Source: Lingula anatina
Lineage: Eukaryota; Brachiopoda; Lingulata; Lingulida; Lingulidae
Direction: 5' to 3'
Assembly (NCBI RefSeq): GCF_001039355.2
Contig: NW_019773559.1
Span: 293,980 to 357,979 of the forward strand
Length of the DNA stretch: 64,000 nt
Below, piece by piece: positions 23,877-35,529 of the stretch; position 1 is the first letter of the stretch; the number at the start of each line of letters is the position of its first letter. Made by a program: the position numbers and the translations under genes. Under the pieces are notes generated by a model, which saw only the letters and a list, made by a program, of their open reading frames with translations, was not told where the DNA came from and did no database searches.

Positions 23877-25626
23877 CGATTCCCCAGGACCTGAGCAAAT
23901 TTTATAAATCTACACTGGAAGCCCCCCCTCCACCCCCCCCCACCCCCCCAAAAAAAGTATTACCAAGTAATCACAACTGTTACAGTACTAGAAGCTGGTG
24001 CCAGTTAATTTTCTTGAAAGCCTTACTTCTGACTTCATCAGAAAAGAGGTAAAATAATGTTTGTTGTTCAATTGAACATTTTAATTTTTACTTCCTTAAA
24101 AAAAAAAAAAAAAAAAAAAGAACATTAAAATCACTCTAGTTGTCAACCATGCCAATTTTCATGGTATCATTTTTAGTTACAAAATTTTTACTCAAAAGTA
24201 GGACCCTGAGTTACAAAGTTTTTATTTAAAAGTAGGAAACTGATCACTATCTCACACCATACAATAAAGTAGTGAATCTGTCAACTACGCTTGGCCACCA
24301 TATGTGCAAAAACAAGTTGGGTGGTACATGTAAATCATTAACAAAAAAAAAAGGGAGTTTATGCTCTAAACATGATTATTTTTGTTGCAGTACTATTATG
24401 TTATGTTACAAGGCATGTTCTCGACACTTAATATGCTTCTTTAATGCATTCTGAGCAGACAAAATTTAGTCTTGGTCTAAACAAGGAATTCTTATTCCTT
24501 CATTTAAATTGGTCTAACGTTATCATCTTTTTAAATTCATTCCTCTTTTTAAATGTGAATTAATGCTAATAAAAAATATTCTTTACTTAACATTATTGGC
24601 TACACAATCAGATTTGAATTTCTAAAGCAAACATATACAACAGCATTTCAGTTTTTTACTGGTATGTGTAAGCAACTGCAGTTTAGGGACCAAACCACAG
24701 CAGGCTTTAAATGTATATTTCACTAATTAACTGGTGGTATCATGAATAAGGTGTATCATGCAAGGTCTCATCATTTTGATAATAAACAGTTTTGGGGTAC
24801 CATGTACTGAGTAATGATTGGTGGCAATTATCACAGCTTTGAGATTTGTAATGAGTATTGTTTTTGCCATACTGTTTTCTGAACTGTCCACTTTCTAAAT
24901 TATTAAAAAAAACTTCTTCACTGGACTTAGTCATCTAAACTACATCCAGCACATGACAGAAATATTTCTAGGATAATAAAAAGGAAATACTGTATTAAGG
25001 CAAGGGCATGCATATATTTTCCTATACCTGTACAACATTTCCGAAACCCCTTTTACTTCAATAATAAACAGTAAAAAGTTAACAGAGATTTAAAGTCAGT
25101 CATTTAAACATACAATAAAAAGTGTATAGAATATTGAAAACCAACAACATCATATATAATACAGAAATACCATTTACTGTACCTTGTATGAAAAAAACCC
25201 TGTTCATAAAAAACTATTCACCACATTTTACCATAGCCTACACGCACAAAAAATTTAATAAATATGCTGTTCCTGGAGATTGTAAAATATCACATTACAC
25301 ATGGCACATATACATACTTCATAAATTAACATCTCTACACATTGCTGTGCTACAAAATTGTGACGAGTACACTGTTTACCAATCTGAGTCAATTTTTTTT
25401 ATAAAATCTAACATCTGAGACATATTTTGTAAAATTCAACATAAAAATGCCATTTTCACTGTAGATACATGTACACTGTATCATCAATAAACATGTTTGA
25501 GCAATGTTTGCTGAACAACTGGGAAATATGGTAGTAGACTAGATAGATTTTTTTTTAATATTTAATCTGAGACAATGGTAAAATTTCCAAATGGCAAATG
25601 AAATTCTTAGATATTCAAAAAAATTA

Positions 25627-25630
<4 letters not shown>
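23877..25630. other. Non-coding interval between the ENPP copies
   Basis: AT-rich sequence with C-rich and poly-A runs near 23920-23950 and 24095-24120. No exon-like frame was supported on either strand. The right part may be 3' UTR of ENPP-B. Confidence 0.5.

Positions 25631-25707
<77 letters not shown>
25631..25707. repeat. (TA)n microsatellite
   Basis: About 38 uninterrupted TA units. The apparent poly-Ile-Tyr frames over it are artefacts. Confidence 0.95.
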
Positions 25708-25709
<2 letters not shown>

Positions 25710-25825
25710 AGGTCTTGCCCATTGATGGTAGATCATATATGCACATGGAATCACATACAAATTTTAGTCTTTCAAAAGACAGTTTTTAGCATTTACAGTT
25801 ATTACATAAAACCTTGACAGCTTAT

Positions 25826-26035
25826 TTAAAGGGAGTACAACTCTCTCTCTGTCACAATAAATGCATTGTAAACAACTCCCAGAAATATATAATAAATTCA
25901 TTTTACCACCAAATGGCAGTTATTGCAATTATTCTGAAATCTGTGCTTACCATCAGACCATATGGCCTCCAAAGATGGCTACCCTTTGTAATAATCTCTG
26001 AGAGAGACTTTATACATGATTCCGTACTTATCATT
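25826..26035. mobile_element. TTAA-type MITE, copy 2 (left part only)
   Basis: Begins TTAAAGGGAGTACAACTC and then follows the same path as copy 1 (TGTAAACAACTCCCAGAAAT, TTTTACCACCAAATGGC, CATCAGACC). The similarity fades around 26030 and no matching right end was found, so it is truncated. Confidence 0.5.
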
Positions 26036-26601
26036 CTGGTTTTTTGTCAACATAATTATTTAAACCCTCTTAAACAAAGAATATTTCCAAACCTTAAGGC
26101 CTGTGTCTAAAACCCACTACCATTTACAAGCTAAAATATAGAAGAGGGGTAAGGAAAAAGTACTTTAAACTTGAATCTGCTGAAAACCGGAAATGTGCCA
26201 AACACTACTGTAAAAGGTAAAGGGGACAATTAAGCACTGGTATTTGTCATTAAGATCTTTTGGTTTTTGTTCCCAGTACTGCTTTTTCACTCTAAATCAA
26301 AGCTCATCATCTGACAAAGATTTCAGTAAGTGTTGACATGAATCCAATGATTCCATTCCGCTAACATTAGTTTTCATTGTCCTGCTGTGACAAAGGCTGA
26401 CTTTATTATAACGATGTTGGTGCCTGCACGCACTTATTGAAAACACTCCTGCAATGGTTGTAACAAAAACTATTGCCAATGCATCTAAAAAGAAAGGAAA
26501 AAGTAGAAACCATTATCCCATAAGCTGTATAATAAAATAATATTCTAAATTTTACTACCATCATTAACTCAATTCTTACATTTAGCAAAAACAATTAAAC
26601 C

Positions 26602-27312
26602 TTAAAGCAATAATAACTCTTCCTTGAGTTTCAAAATTCCGCAAGAAATACTTGTAAACAACGCATGGAGATATATTCTATTGCATTTTACCACTAAAAC
26701 GGCTGTTATTGTAGTAAAACTAAAATCTGTGCTTGTCAATGGGGCTTTTGATGCCTTTCTTCCCGGTCGTCAAGGCATCCGTTGCCAATGACGTTGGAGT
26801 GTCACACGGATTCTCGCGTTCATTCGAGACCAAAATAACATTTGGCGCCATACGCATGATGCAAACCACAGACGTAAGTTGTGAGTTTTTGTACAGTGCG
26901 TCGAATAACGAAAAGCCCAGAATTGCACACATTGTAGATACGTATAAATACATTGCACACATTGTAGATATGTATAAATACATTTTGAGCAATAAGACGA
27001 ATATATCTTATGAATCTTATATTATTGTTATATACAGAAAATAGTGTTGTTGTTGTCTTCTTTTCCTGCAGTTTTAAGTAGGTCACCAGAAAATATTGCT
27101 CGATATTGCGTGACTATGCAATGTCAGAGAGGGCTCCGTCAGTTAAAATCTCTTAAGACATTTTAACAAAAAATCAAACGTTTAGGAAAAAAACCCTGGA
27201 CTAACTTTGAATGCAGGAAGGGTGTCGCTGACCATTGGTAAGTACGGGAAAATTGCCGTTTACTCCAGGAAAATCCAATTTTTGGCCAAAACGAAGAGTT
27301 ATTATGACTTAA
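26602..27312. mobile_element. TTAA-flanked MITE, copy 3
   Basis: Starts TTAAAGCAATAATAACTC, ends GAGTTATTATGACTTAA. It is collinear with copy 1 and inverted relative to copy 4 at 49821. A unit of about 29 bp (GCACACATTGTAGATA-GTATAAATACATT) is tandemly duplicated inside. Frames within it on both strands are shared repeat sequence, not genes. It lies in intron 3 of ENPP-B. Confidence 0.75.
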
Positions 27313-27716
27313 AACTTATTAAAGCATGTACTTAAATATTTTTACTTCAAAAGAGAAAAGCTGAATAAAAACAGGAACTTCAGTTATACTTGAAATTTCT
27401 ACGATACCATCTGTGTGAAGCAGTAAAGGACTGATACCTAAGGCTACTTCCAGATAGCACATAATAGCTGCAATTAAATAGTACAATCCCACTTTGCACA
27501 ATGCAAAAATCATAATGCGATGTAAAGTAAATTACTAGTAAGATTTCCTCATCTCATCTTACAACAAAAGGTCCTCTGCACACTATCATGATACTGTTTT
27601 AAGTCTTTTTTTTCCATGAACGAATAAATAGGTTTGAATTGCAACAGTATGGATGTATCTTAACTTGCCTTACAACATGAGCCATACACATAAAAGTTCT
27701 TGAGAGTCTTGACAAA

Positions 27717-27925
27717 GACCCCATTCCCATACATTTTAGATCGATCTATCCCTGTGGGGAGTTTCACTAGATTACTGTGTTAGCTTAGCCGGCTTAAGCG
27801 TCTGTCCCGCCTACTAAAAGCTGTAAGGGGGTAATTAACTATCGTGCGCGCTCAGCTGACTGCAATTTAGCGTGAACCCCCAGGGGGTTAGGTCAATCTA
27901 AATCTAAATCTCTGGGAATGCACTC
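27717..27925. mobile_element. Foldback MITE, GACCCCATTCCCATA family, copy c
   Basis: Nearly the same sequence as copy b (GATCGATCTATCCCTGTGGG, GGCTTAAGCGTCTGTCCCGC), ending CTGGGAATGCACTC and flanked by AAA on both sides. Within ENPP-B intron 3. Confidence 0.75.
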
Positions 27926-28281
27926 AAAGACTCTTTCAACAATGGTCTCAAAAGAATCAGCAAGACAAGGGCAGCCAAAGATGATAACCCCAGACAACGG
28001 AGGCCATTTGCTCACAATGAATGATGAACCTCCACTTCCTCTGTGCAGAAGAACACTTACATTAGAAGTTGGCATCAAATGCAATGTTTGGCAGACACCT
28101 TTTGGTGGTAAATGGCAAACACCACCACCTACATGTATTCTGTCTAAGGAAGATAAAGAATGACTGGTGGAGGAACACATGCCACAAAATAATTGGCCCT
28201 TGGGCAGAATCATACAAGTTAACCCAGGAGATGACAAGCTATATGCTCCATCCAAATAAAAACATAAGATCAATGGTCTTA

Positions 28282-28538
28282 GGCTTCGTTCACATGCAAT
28301 GTCTATTTTCTAAAAATCTATTTTCTATTCGCGGTATATCTTGTGATCACGGTCTGTGCCCTGAACATCCCGCAGCGTAATTACTGGCAGCGCGAGCCAG
28401 TTACTTCCAAAGCTGTAATTAATTCTCGGTGCTGCCAGTAATTACGCGGCAGGGTATTCAGGGCACAGACCGTGATTACAAAATACTGCAAATAGAAAAT
28501 AGATTTTTAGAAAATAGACATTGCATGTGAACGAAGCC
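28282..28538. mobile_element. Foldback MITE with GGCTTCGTTCACATG ends and TTA target duplication
   Basis: A 257-bp near-palindrome. The left arm GGCTTCGTTCACATGCAATG is repeated inverted at the right end, and the arms pair for about 50 bp at the tips, then again through GGTCTGTGCCCTGAA and GTAATTACTGGCAGC. TTA flanks both ends. No coding capacity. TTA duplication plus GG ends fit the PIF/Harbinger group. Inside ENPP-B intron 3. Confidence 0.8.
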
Positions 28539-31130
28539 TTAATTAGGCCAATTACTAAAAAGTGGTGCACTGTATTAAAAGGGGAGCTATGTTAATTTTG
28601 TTCAATTTTGTGACATATTTAATGACTGGACTGTAACATTTTTTATCAATGTGAGTGTAGTTTAATTTAGTCTGTTAACCTCAGAAACAGGCAGAGGCTA
28701 GCAAGCCTGAGTTTAATTTATGTGTGCACCAGCTGACAATTCACACCTGACCCACTTTGAGTGCCCGTTCAAGAATAATCAACCAACTGTAAAGGTTGCA
28801 AATGAAAGAGTTGAGGAAATTCTACCCCTTTAGAGATAATCTGTCCATTTCAGAAGTCAAAACAGATCATCTTAGATTCTTAAAAAAAGAAAAGATAGAC
28901 AACAACACAAGGGGACTAAGGAAAACCCTTTAGATTCTGTACAAGCTAGAGCAAAAGGGGCCCAAGTTATTTAATACGTTATTTTGCTATTCTAGATGTT
29001 ATTTTGGTACACATAGTTCTTTTCACACCTATTACCATTCATCAGTAAATAAAGGTTCCTGAAATTACATCATCTTGTTATCTCACCTGTCAAATACACA
29101 CAAACTCAACAAGGTACATGTACAATACTAACATGTCAATAAAGTTGTATCCATGCTGGAATTGACTCCTCTGAGTAGATGCTTCACTTTGTCTAAGCTT
29201 CCATTTACTGGATTACTTGGTTTTATCTCTAATAATGCACACATTAGAGAGTAGATATCCACACTGTTAAATTCTTCTGACACAAAACCTTCTTTAAAAG
29301 CAGGTCCATGAGCTATAAAGTAAGGATGCATATCTGGAAAACTGTTGTTGTATCCATGTGAGCCCTTAATATCTGGAGAAAAAAAAACAGCATTTTTTAA
29401 AGTGAAACACTAGTCTCAGTTTATAAAAAGCTCATAAAAAGCATAAAAAAATAAAGAAAAAAAAGAGAAATCCCTCTTTTATATTTAAAATACCTGTACC
29501 TTTTACATGTAAACAGTATGTACTAAAACATGTCTACTCTACCTTGAAATACTTTGATGATGCAGAATAATAAGTTACCGAGTTTTTCAGAGGAATCTGG
29601 ACAGAAGTACCATCCCAACTCTAGCTCCACCAAAATGGGTTGTGTCCTTCTATTGTTTTTATAATGATAATCTTCAGGCACATCTTCTTTTAAATATACA
29701 TGTAAATGTGGCACCTTTGTCAAATTTTGATAAACTTCCTCTTCTTTTCCTAAATACAGTTAGATATAATTATAAAATGACACTCCAAATGCATATTTTA
29801 ATTAAATGGCTTATGGCATTACTCCTCATCTTTTCAGCTGATTTTGTAATTATGTAAATTAATCTATACCTTTGTAATATCTAAATTGTGGAGGCAAAGA
29901 TTATAATATAGACATTTATAATATTTTAAATTACAGAATATTTTAATTTCTTATAGCTAACTTGGAAGTTTTTCAGGCCATTTCTAAAACTGCTCTACCC
30001 AGTATATACCACAAGATGGAAGCAAAATATGAATTCAGTAGTGTTTCCTATCTATGTTTCCTAGTGTTTCCTATAATATCCAAATATATTAAATCATGAT
30101 AAAAAAATGGCAACTCTATTCTTAAATTCTTGTGCTAAATGAAACAGACCCCAAGACATATCTGTTCACTGTTACTACATTACAATGTGGACAGAGTCTG
30201 GTGAAAGAACAGACATATATGGCACAGCCAGTGTCAGTGTTTCTACTTCTACATATATAGAACTCACCTTCAACAGGCAGTATGTTACCAAATGCACCAT
30301 ATCCTACTAACTGGTAAAACATAGGATTGGCATATTTATCAAGATAAATAACTCTTTCATCTGACACTGCTGTCATTCCATGATCACTGGTAAGAATAAT
30401 ATTTATGGAATCAAATAAATTTGCTGCTTTTAACTTCTCTATAAGATAGCCTGTGGCACTGTCTAAAAAGGAAATCATATTTGTCACATTTTCAGATTCA
30501 GGTCCAGAAATGTGGCCTGCATTGTCTGGTTCATGGTAATATAGCAGTCCTAAATTAATGGGCTCAACTTCATCAAGAAACCAATCCACTATAGTATCAA
30601 TTCTATCCTGAAGACTTGTACTGAGTACTCTGGTTATAGTCCACAAACTTTTTTGGTAGTTGTCCATCGACTGGGACTTCAGACAATGGCCACATAATGC
30701 TACCACTATGTCGCTTGCTGCTCTCTTTTTGATTTTCCAGCCAGATTGGTATATTAATTTTATTTGATACCCATTTTTCTACATTCTTTGATTGCTCTTC
30801 AGTGTCTATTGTTTCCAAATACAAGTTTTCTTTGAAAGCCGGATCGTACATAGTGTTTCCAACAATACCATGGCTTTCTGGATATAAACCTGTGACGATC
30901 GTGTAGTGATTTGGGAATGTTACAGTCGGAAAAACATTTTTTATCCACTTCGCCTTGACACCTTTTTCGATGAGGTAGTCGAAATTTGGTGTCTGTGTTC
31001 TTGTTAGATAATTCCAGCGGAAGCCATCGTATGATACAATAAGAAGCCTTGGTATGTGTTCATGACATATAACTGACATTATTAATCTCGGCATCGACAA
31101 AAACAGATATATTACTTGAAAAAGCCCCAT

Positions 31131-32946
31131 CTTTTACTTTTAGACTTGGCTACACATTCGGTATCTGGGGCAAAAAGGACATAACACTGGCTGGTACTGG
31201 TGCATTAATCAAGATGAGACCATTTACAAGTTTTGGTGAGCTGACGTAAAAAAGAATATTCACGGAGTATCAGGAGTGTTCAGAGTACTTTGAGCTAAAG
31301 ATACACTTTTGGATATGTTTTAAATTACCCAAAACTCATTCTTTGGTTAAATGGTTATAGGCTATTTCATGCAAATATATAATGCATTTATAAATCACGA
31401 AAATCTACGTACAGGGTACGTTTCTTTTTCCCAATTTAGACCTAAAATGATAAAACACTTCAAATGAGAGTATACCTGGTGTCGATATTTTCTTCTGTAA
31501 TGTCAGGAAGACTATAAAGCAGTCTATTCCCGGCCGTGGGCTTTACTTAGGGCCTAATTATTCCATTAGAAATGTAAAAAAATCGAATCCAAGTGCAGGG
31601 ACTCGAGCAATGATTCTTGAGTAAAAGAAAACGCTTAAATTTCCTCGGGGAAAATTAGATTTAGCACGAACATCCCGGGTAGGAGAAGTCCACCTTTATA
31701 TAATGACACACTACTGTCACAAGTAGATTCACAGTGATAGGCCTACATGTAGGGCCTACATGAAGTCGATAAGATTTATTGGGGCCCACAGTGCCAGGAA
31801 AATAAAACCATTGATTTAATATCAAGACATATAGGCCTAATAGTTTGCATCCAATCGCATCTTTAACAATGTAGGCTACTAATACTTGGTACCACAGGGA
31901 CCACCGACTGGCCAATTAGCCCCCTCTAGTTTCACATTAGGGGATATCCGAATGTGATGAAGAAATCGACCTGCACTGTAGTCCCCCCCCCCCCTCCCTG
32001 ATCCCGACTATAAGCTTGCGGTTATGAGCTGTGCGAAAGTTTAAAGAAAATATATACCCTGTAGTGCAATTTTACACAAGTCTGCATTCAAGAATTGAAG
32101 AAGGCCGCCTCCTCGAAAAAATATGCACTCAGTTTTGGGTACTTTACAATTGTAGTTTTGTTTTCAAGGTGTTGATTGCAAGAAAAGTAACACATTAATT
32201 TGCAGTAAAAATGAGACCGAAAAGTTTAAACCAAATAAAGACCAGTGGACGCACTAGCTGCCGGAGCTGTTCGCGTGAAATAGGCAAAGACTACTCCAAT
32301 AAATGGGTTGCGATCGTTTTTATTTTTTATTTAATTTTTTTATTACATATTCTAGTTTAACATTTAATGTTAAAATATAAGTTTATACTTGCTACTTTAC
32401 CTATGCGCATTAAAACAATTAATCAGTTCTTAATTTTGTTTGATATAAATGGAATCTCGCATTCCGATTTATTTTTATAGCAGCCCGACGGTAGAACAGT
32501 TCGGTAGAGCAGTTTGTTGTAAACAACAAATATCAAAATTGATCACAGGATGACCGTTAACTTTCCCGCCCTTATTGTGCAACACTTGGCTTGGGAATGA
32601 GTTATCTCTGATCTGTTACTCTACAACAATAGTGGAAGGTAAAGTGTATGCTTTTATTCGAATTTTGGCTAAAATAAGTGCAAAAACATTAAAATTAGTC
32701 GTTAAAGTTATCATCGTTGACAATAAAAATCGCTATTCTCTCTCTCTCTCTCTTAATTCTGTGGTATTAAATCATGAAAAATGTGCTGACTCTCCTCACA
32801 CCAAGCTTTTCCATTCTTTTCGGTACTGTACTAATGTCAGGGTAGAGAAAAAGACCTCATGTCTACATATATACACTCTTTAATTTGTCTTTCCATTTTG
32901 CATAAGAAGAAACAAAACGTACTGTTTTCAGAGAAATTGCTATGAT
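31131..32946. other. Intergenic between ENPP-B and the minus-strand channel gene
   Basis: Holds the presumed promoter of ENPP-B on the left and the 3' flank of the DEG/ENaC gene on the right. A C run lies near 31983-31995 and (TC)n near 32736-32752. No exon was seen. Confidence 0.55.
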
Positions 32947-34327
32947 TTATCTTTTCAGAATATGTCGATATATGCCAATTTCTACCAGAAAATCTATCAA
33001 CTCAGCAGCTGTCATTAGCGTGCTACCAAGCACTAAACCTAGCGCTCCACCTATATCAGAGAAAAGTGCGAGACCCGAATAAGCAACCTGTTGCTCGATT
33101 ATCTGAAAACTAAGATCATTAAAATTGATCGATACAGTTGCAAAATTGTCTTGTAAATAGTTTTCCGGGAATAGGCGTGAGTTTGGTACTTTCGTGAGTA
33201 TATCTTCGATGTAAGCATGGGAAGTTTTTGCATGAGAAATTGTATATTCATATTTTCTTTCAGTACACGGAGCTGGACAAGCGCAGTCCGTCAACTGAAA
33301 TGCTGTCCTCATTATATTGATCATCTCACAGGAGCCGTAGTACTCTGGTGTACACACTGGGACACCTGGGACATCTGGAAGATACAGCAATCGACACCCA
33401 CAACGGCTGATGGTAGCATTCAATCTGAAAAATTACGTTTTTTAAATTACTTATTGGTACTTCATCCAAACCGCCATAACGCTTGGAGACTTAGAGGCGA
33501 TTTATTGGTGCTAAATATTTAAACGACTGTTTTCGACAACAAAACTTAAGTGTCAAAGTCATCCAATCATCCCATTCATCCATTAGAAAAATTGTCCCTT
33601 CGAGTTTGAAAATCATAACTGAATGGCATGCTGAAACTCAAACAGAACTTTTGCTCCAAAGATAATATTATTATTATCATTAATAATAATAATAATTGAA
33701 TGAACGAAAAGATAAATAGAACGACTGCTGGTAACATACTTACAGACATTCAGATCTACAATTCGTAGCGGAATATATGGGATAGTAAGCAAGTTTTTTA
33801 CTTGTACATCCTCCATATGGTTCTGGCAAATTATGCACCTTAAACGAAAGTTTTGAAGGAATTAATATATTGATAGTAGATTGAATGGGAAGAAACTGCT
33901 CTTCAGAACTCCCTAATTGCCAACGGTTTCTTAAATTTTAAATCATATTCCATTATGCTTGTTGGAAAATTATAACATTACCTCTGTCATTGAGATAGCA
34001 ACAATGAGTGATTCTCCAGTTGTAACCTGAAACCCGTTTGCCATGCGTGGAACGTCTGTCGGCTGGTGAAGAAGAACCTGTTGAAGAGAAATGAGCCGAC
34101 AAATACAACAAAAGTGGTGGATTCTCTCTCTCTCTCTCTTTCTCTCTCTCATACACGTGCACAATGACACATGCATACGCAATGAGGCGCGCACGCACGT
34201 ATTGGTACACAGTTATTGAAATATAAGGTGACACGTAATGTTTATTTTTTTGAATCGATCAAGGATACTCGTTGACATTTATTTGCTACTGGGGCAATTA
34301 AGATAAAGATCAAACACGCAGATTTGT

Positions 34328-34400
<73 letters not shown>

Positions 34401-35529
34401 CCTACTGTAAAACCAGCTTTGCTAGTCGCTGGAAGGTATTGGTCTTGTTCTGCAAATAGCCCAAGTCGTAAACCATAGTCTTCCCCGGGAAACGTAGAAC
34501 GCAAATCTCCACCTAAAGACAAATGCCAATGCATAAAAACTATAATTTTTCTTTCAATAATTCATTATATATTAACATTTAAAAACAAGAGTAAAATCCT
34601 GTATCATATATAATGCATTCAGGATGCATTGTTATTATTAATTTCTATGCACCGCCTTCATTTCGATTTGAAAACCAACATTTAGAATACAATGATAGTT
34701 TCTATGATATGAAAATATGCGAAAGAGTAAAGTTGTGTAAGAAAATCGTAAATTAGTATTACAACTGTAGCAAATAAGATACATGTATCTCACCGTGATT
34801 AAATGTGAAGCACATTCCCATGTCGGTGATTCTTTTGGTGAAATTTGCTGATGTGCAATCGGTTAATTTCCAATCGCAATTCTAGAAGAGATAAAATATA
34901 ATCAGTGACATCAACAGCCACAACAATAAATGTCAAGTTAAAAATGACATCTCTATAAAATCTAAAGCTTATTCAGCGTATGGCAACTACAGGTATTCAA
35001 TCGACTCTGCATTTATGTTACGTTTTGGATAGAAAGTAATCTACCTTACCCAGGGTAGATCAAACACCCTGTCCATTTGATGGCCATACGTCATGAAGAA
35101 TTCTGTCAAGTTATAAGAGCTGCTATTCACGACGGGATAATCGAATGACGATAATGAAAGACCAAAGTCTAGGACCCCGCTATCATTTAATACTCCTTTC
35201 CGCAGCCAGTTATTATTACAGACTGTAACCGCTGGGAACATCAGACTATCCTTATATTTGACTTCCATGTTGACAGTAACGGGGTTGGAATAGAAATAAG
35301 CTATGCGATGGTACAGATGATAAATTAGAAATGTTAACCCAGTGATAACAAATGTCAACCACATAGTTCTCCTGAACAAGCCGAGTTTTTCATTGGCAAT
35401 TTGCCGAACTCCAAGCACGCTGACATTATTAGCAAAACTAGTGAGAGTTTCAGCAAGTGTTTCGGTGTCGTCGTGTATAATGTCATCTAAAGGATGCACC
35501 TTTCTCTGCATTTTAGCAAGTTTAGCCAA
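32947..35529 (-). CDS. DEG/ENaC (ASIC-like) sodium channel, copy 1
   Basis: Six exons: 35529-35050, 34881-34794, 34512-34406, 34077-33982, 33838-33744 and 33424-32947. All phases match those of the plus-strand copy at 38526. The product is about 440-447 residues, short for the family. ATG 35529 and an inner ATG at 35511 are both in frame; the inner one aligns with the start of the other copy. Features: first membrane span (WLTFVITGLTFLIYHLYH), then FPAVTVCNNN just after it, a Cys-rich extracellular part ending CPAPCTERKYEY, and second span with the pore segment SDIGGALGLVLGSTLMTAAE. The family forms trimeric, amiloride-sensitive Na+ channels gated by acid, peptides or force. The usual His-Gly gating motif before the first span reads Leu-Gly here, and the selectivity triplet usually written GAS reads GST. 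Ligand cannot be inferred. Head-to-head with the second copy. Confidence 0.9.
34333..34399. repeat. (TA)n microsatellite beside a splice donor
   Basis: About 33 TA units begin a few bases inside the intron after the channel exon ending at 34406 (minus strand). The donor reads ACA|GTAGGT and then runs into the repeat. Confidence 0.95.

Larger units (their letters stand above)
26297..31130 (-). pseudogene. ENPP4/5-like phosphodiesterase, copy B, frameshifted
   Basis: Four exons parallel to copy A: 31130-30268, 29749-29579, 29372-29133 and 26484-26297, with the same phases and junction positions. The catalytic pattern is kept (SYDGFRW, TFPNHYT with TVT in place of TKT, HEPDNAGH, TSDHGM, GSHGYNN) and so is the last-exon membrane span. 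Exon 1 carries 7 extra bases at about 30621-30627 (CTGAGTA region) next to the codons for NQST. The frame shifts there and meets a stop within a few codons, so as written only about 175 residues would be made, ending before the second metal-binding motif. Everything downstream is otherwise open and well conserved. This is either a very recent pseudogene, a segregating null allele, or an assembly or read error. It lies in tandem upstream of copy A, same orientation, so local duplication is the likely origin. Confidence 0.85.

Noticed and set aside
25539-25760. Frame rich in Ile-Tyr repeats
   Set aside because: Covers a (TA)n microsatellite.
26733-27086. Four overlapping frames of 60-103 codons
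   Set aside because: They lie inside a TTAA-ended MITE and recur in the inverted copy at 49821-50427 on both strands; no domain is visible.
27893-28380. Overlapping frames of 81-126 codons on both strands
   Set aside because: They mix MITE edges and the palindrome arm at 28282; no splice context or family resemblance.
29523-29723. Extension of ENPP-B exon 2 to a second donor (GTAGAG, past 29579)
   Set aside because: The first donor at 29579 keeps the phase and the exon length seen in copy A; the extended frame would not join exon 3 in phase.
33217-33522. 101-codon frame on the plus strand, and its twin at 41093-41296
   Set aside because: Antisense shadows of the highly conserved last exon of the two channel genes.
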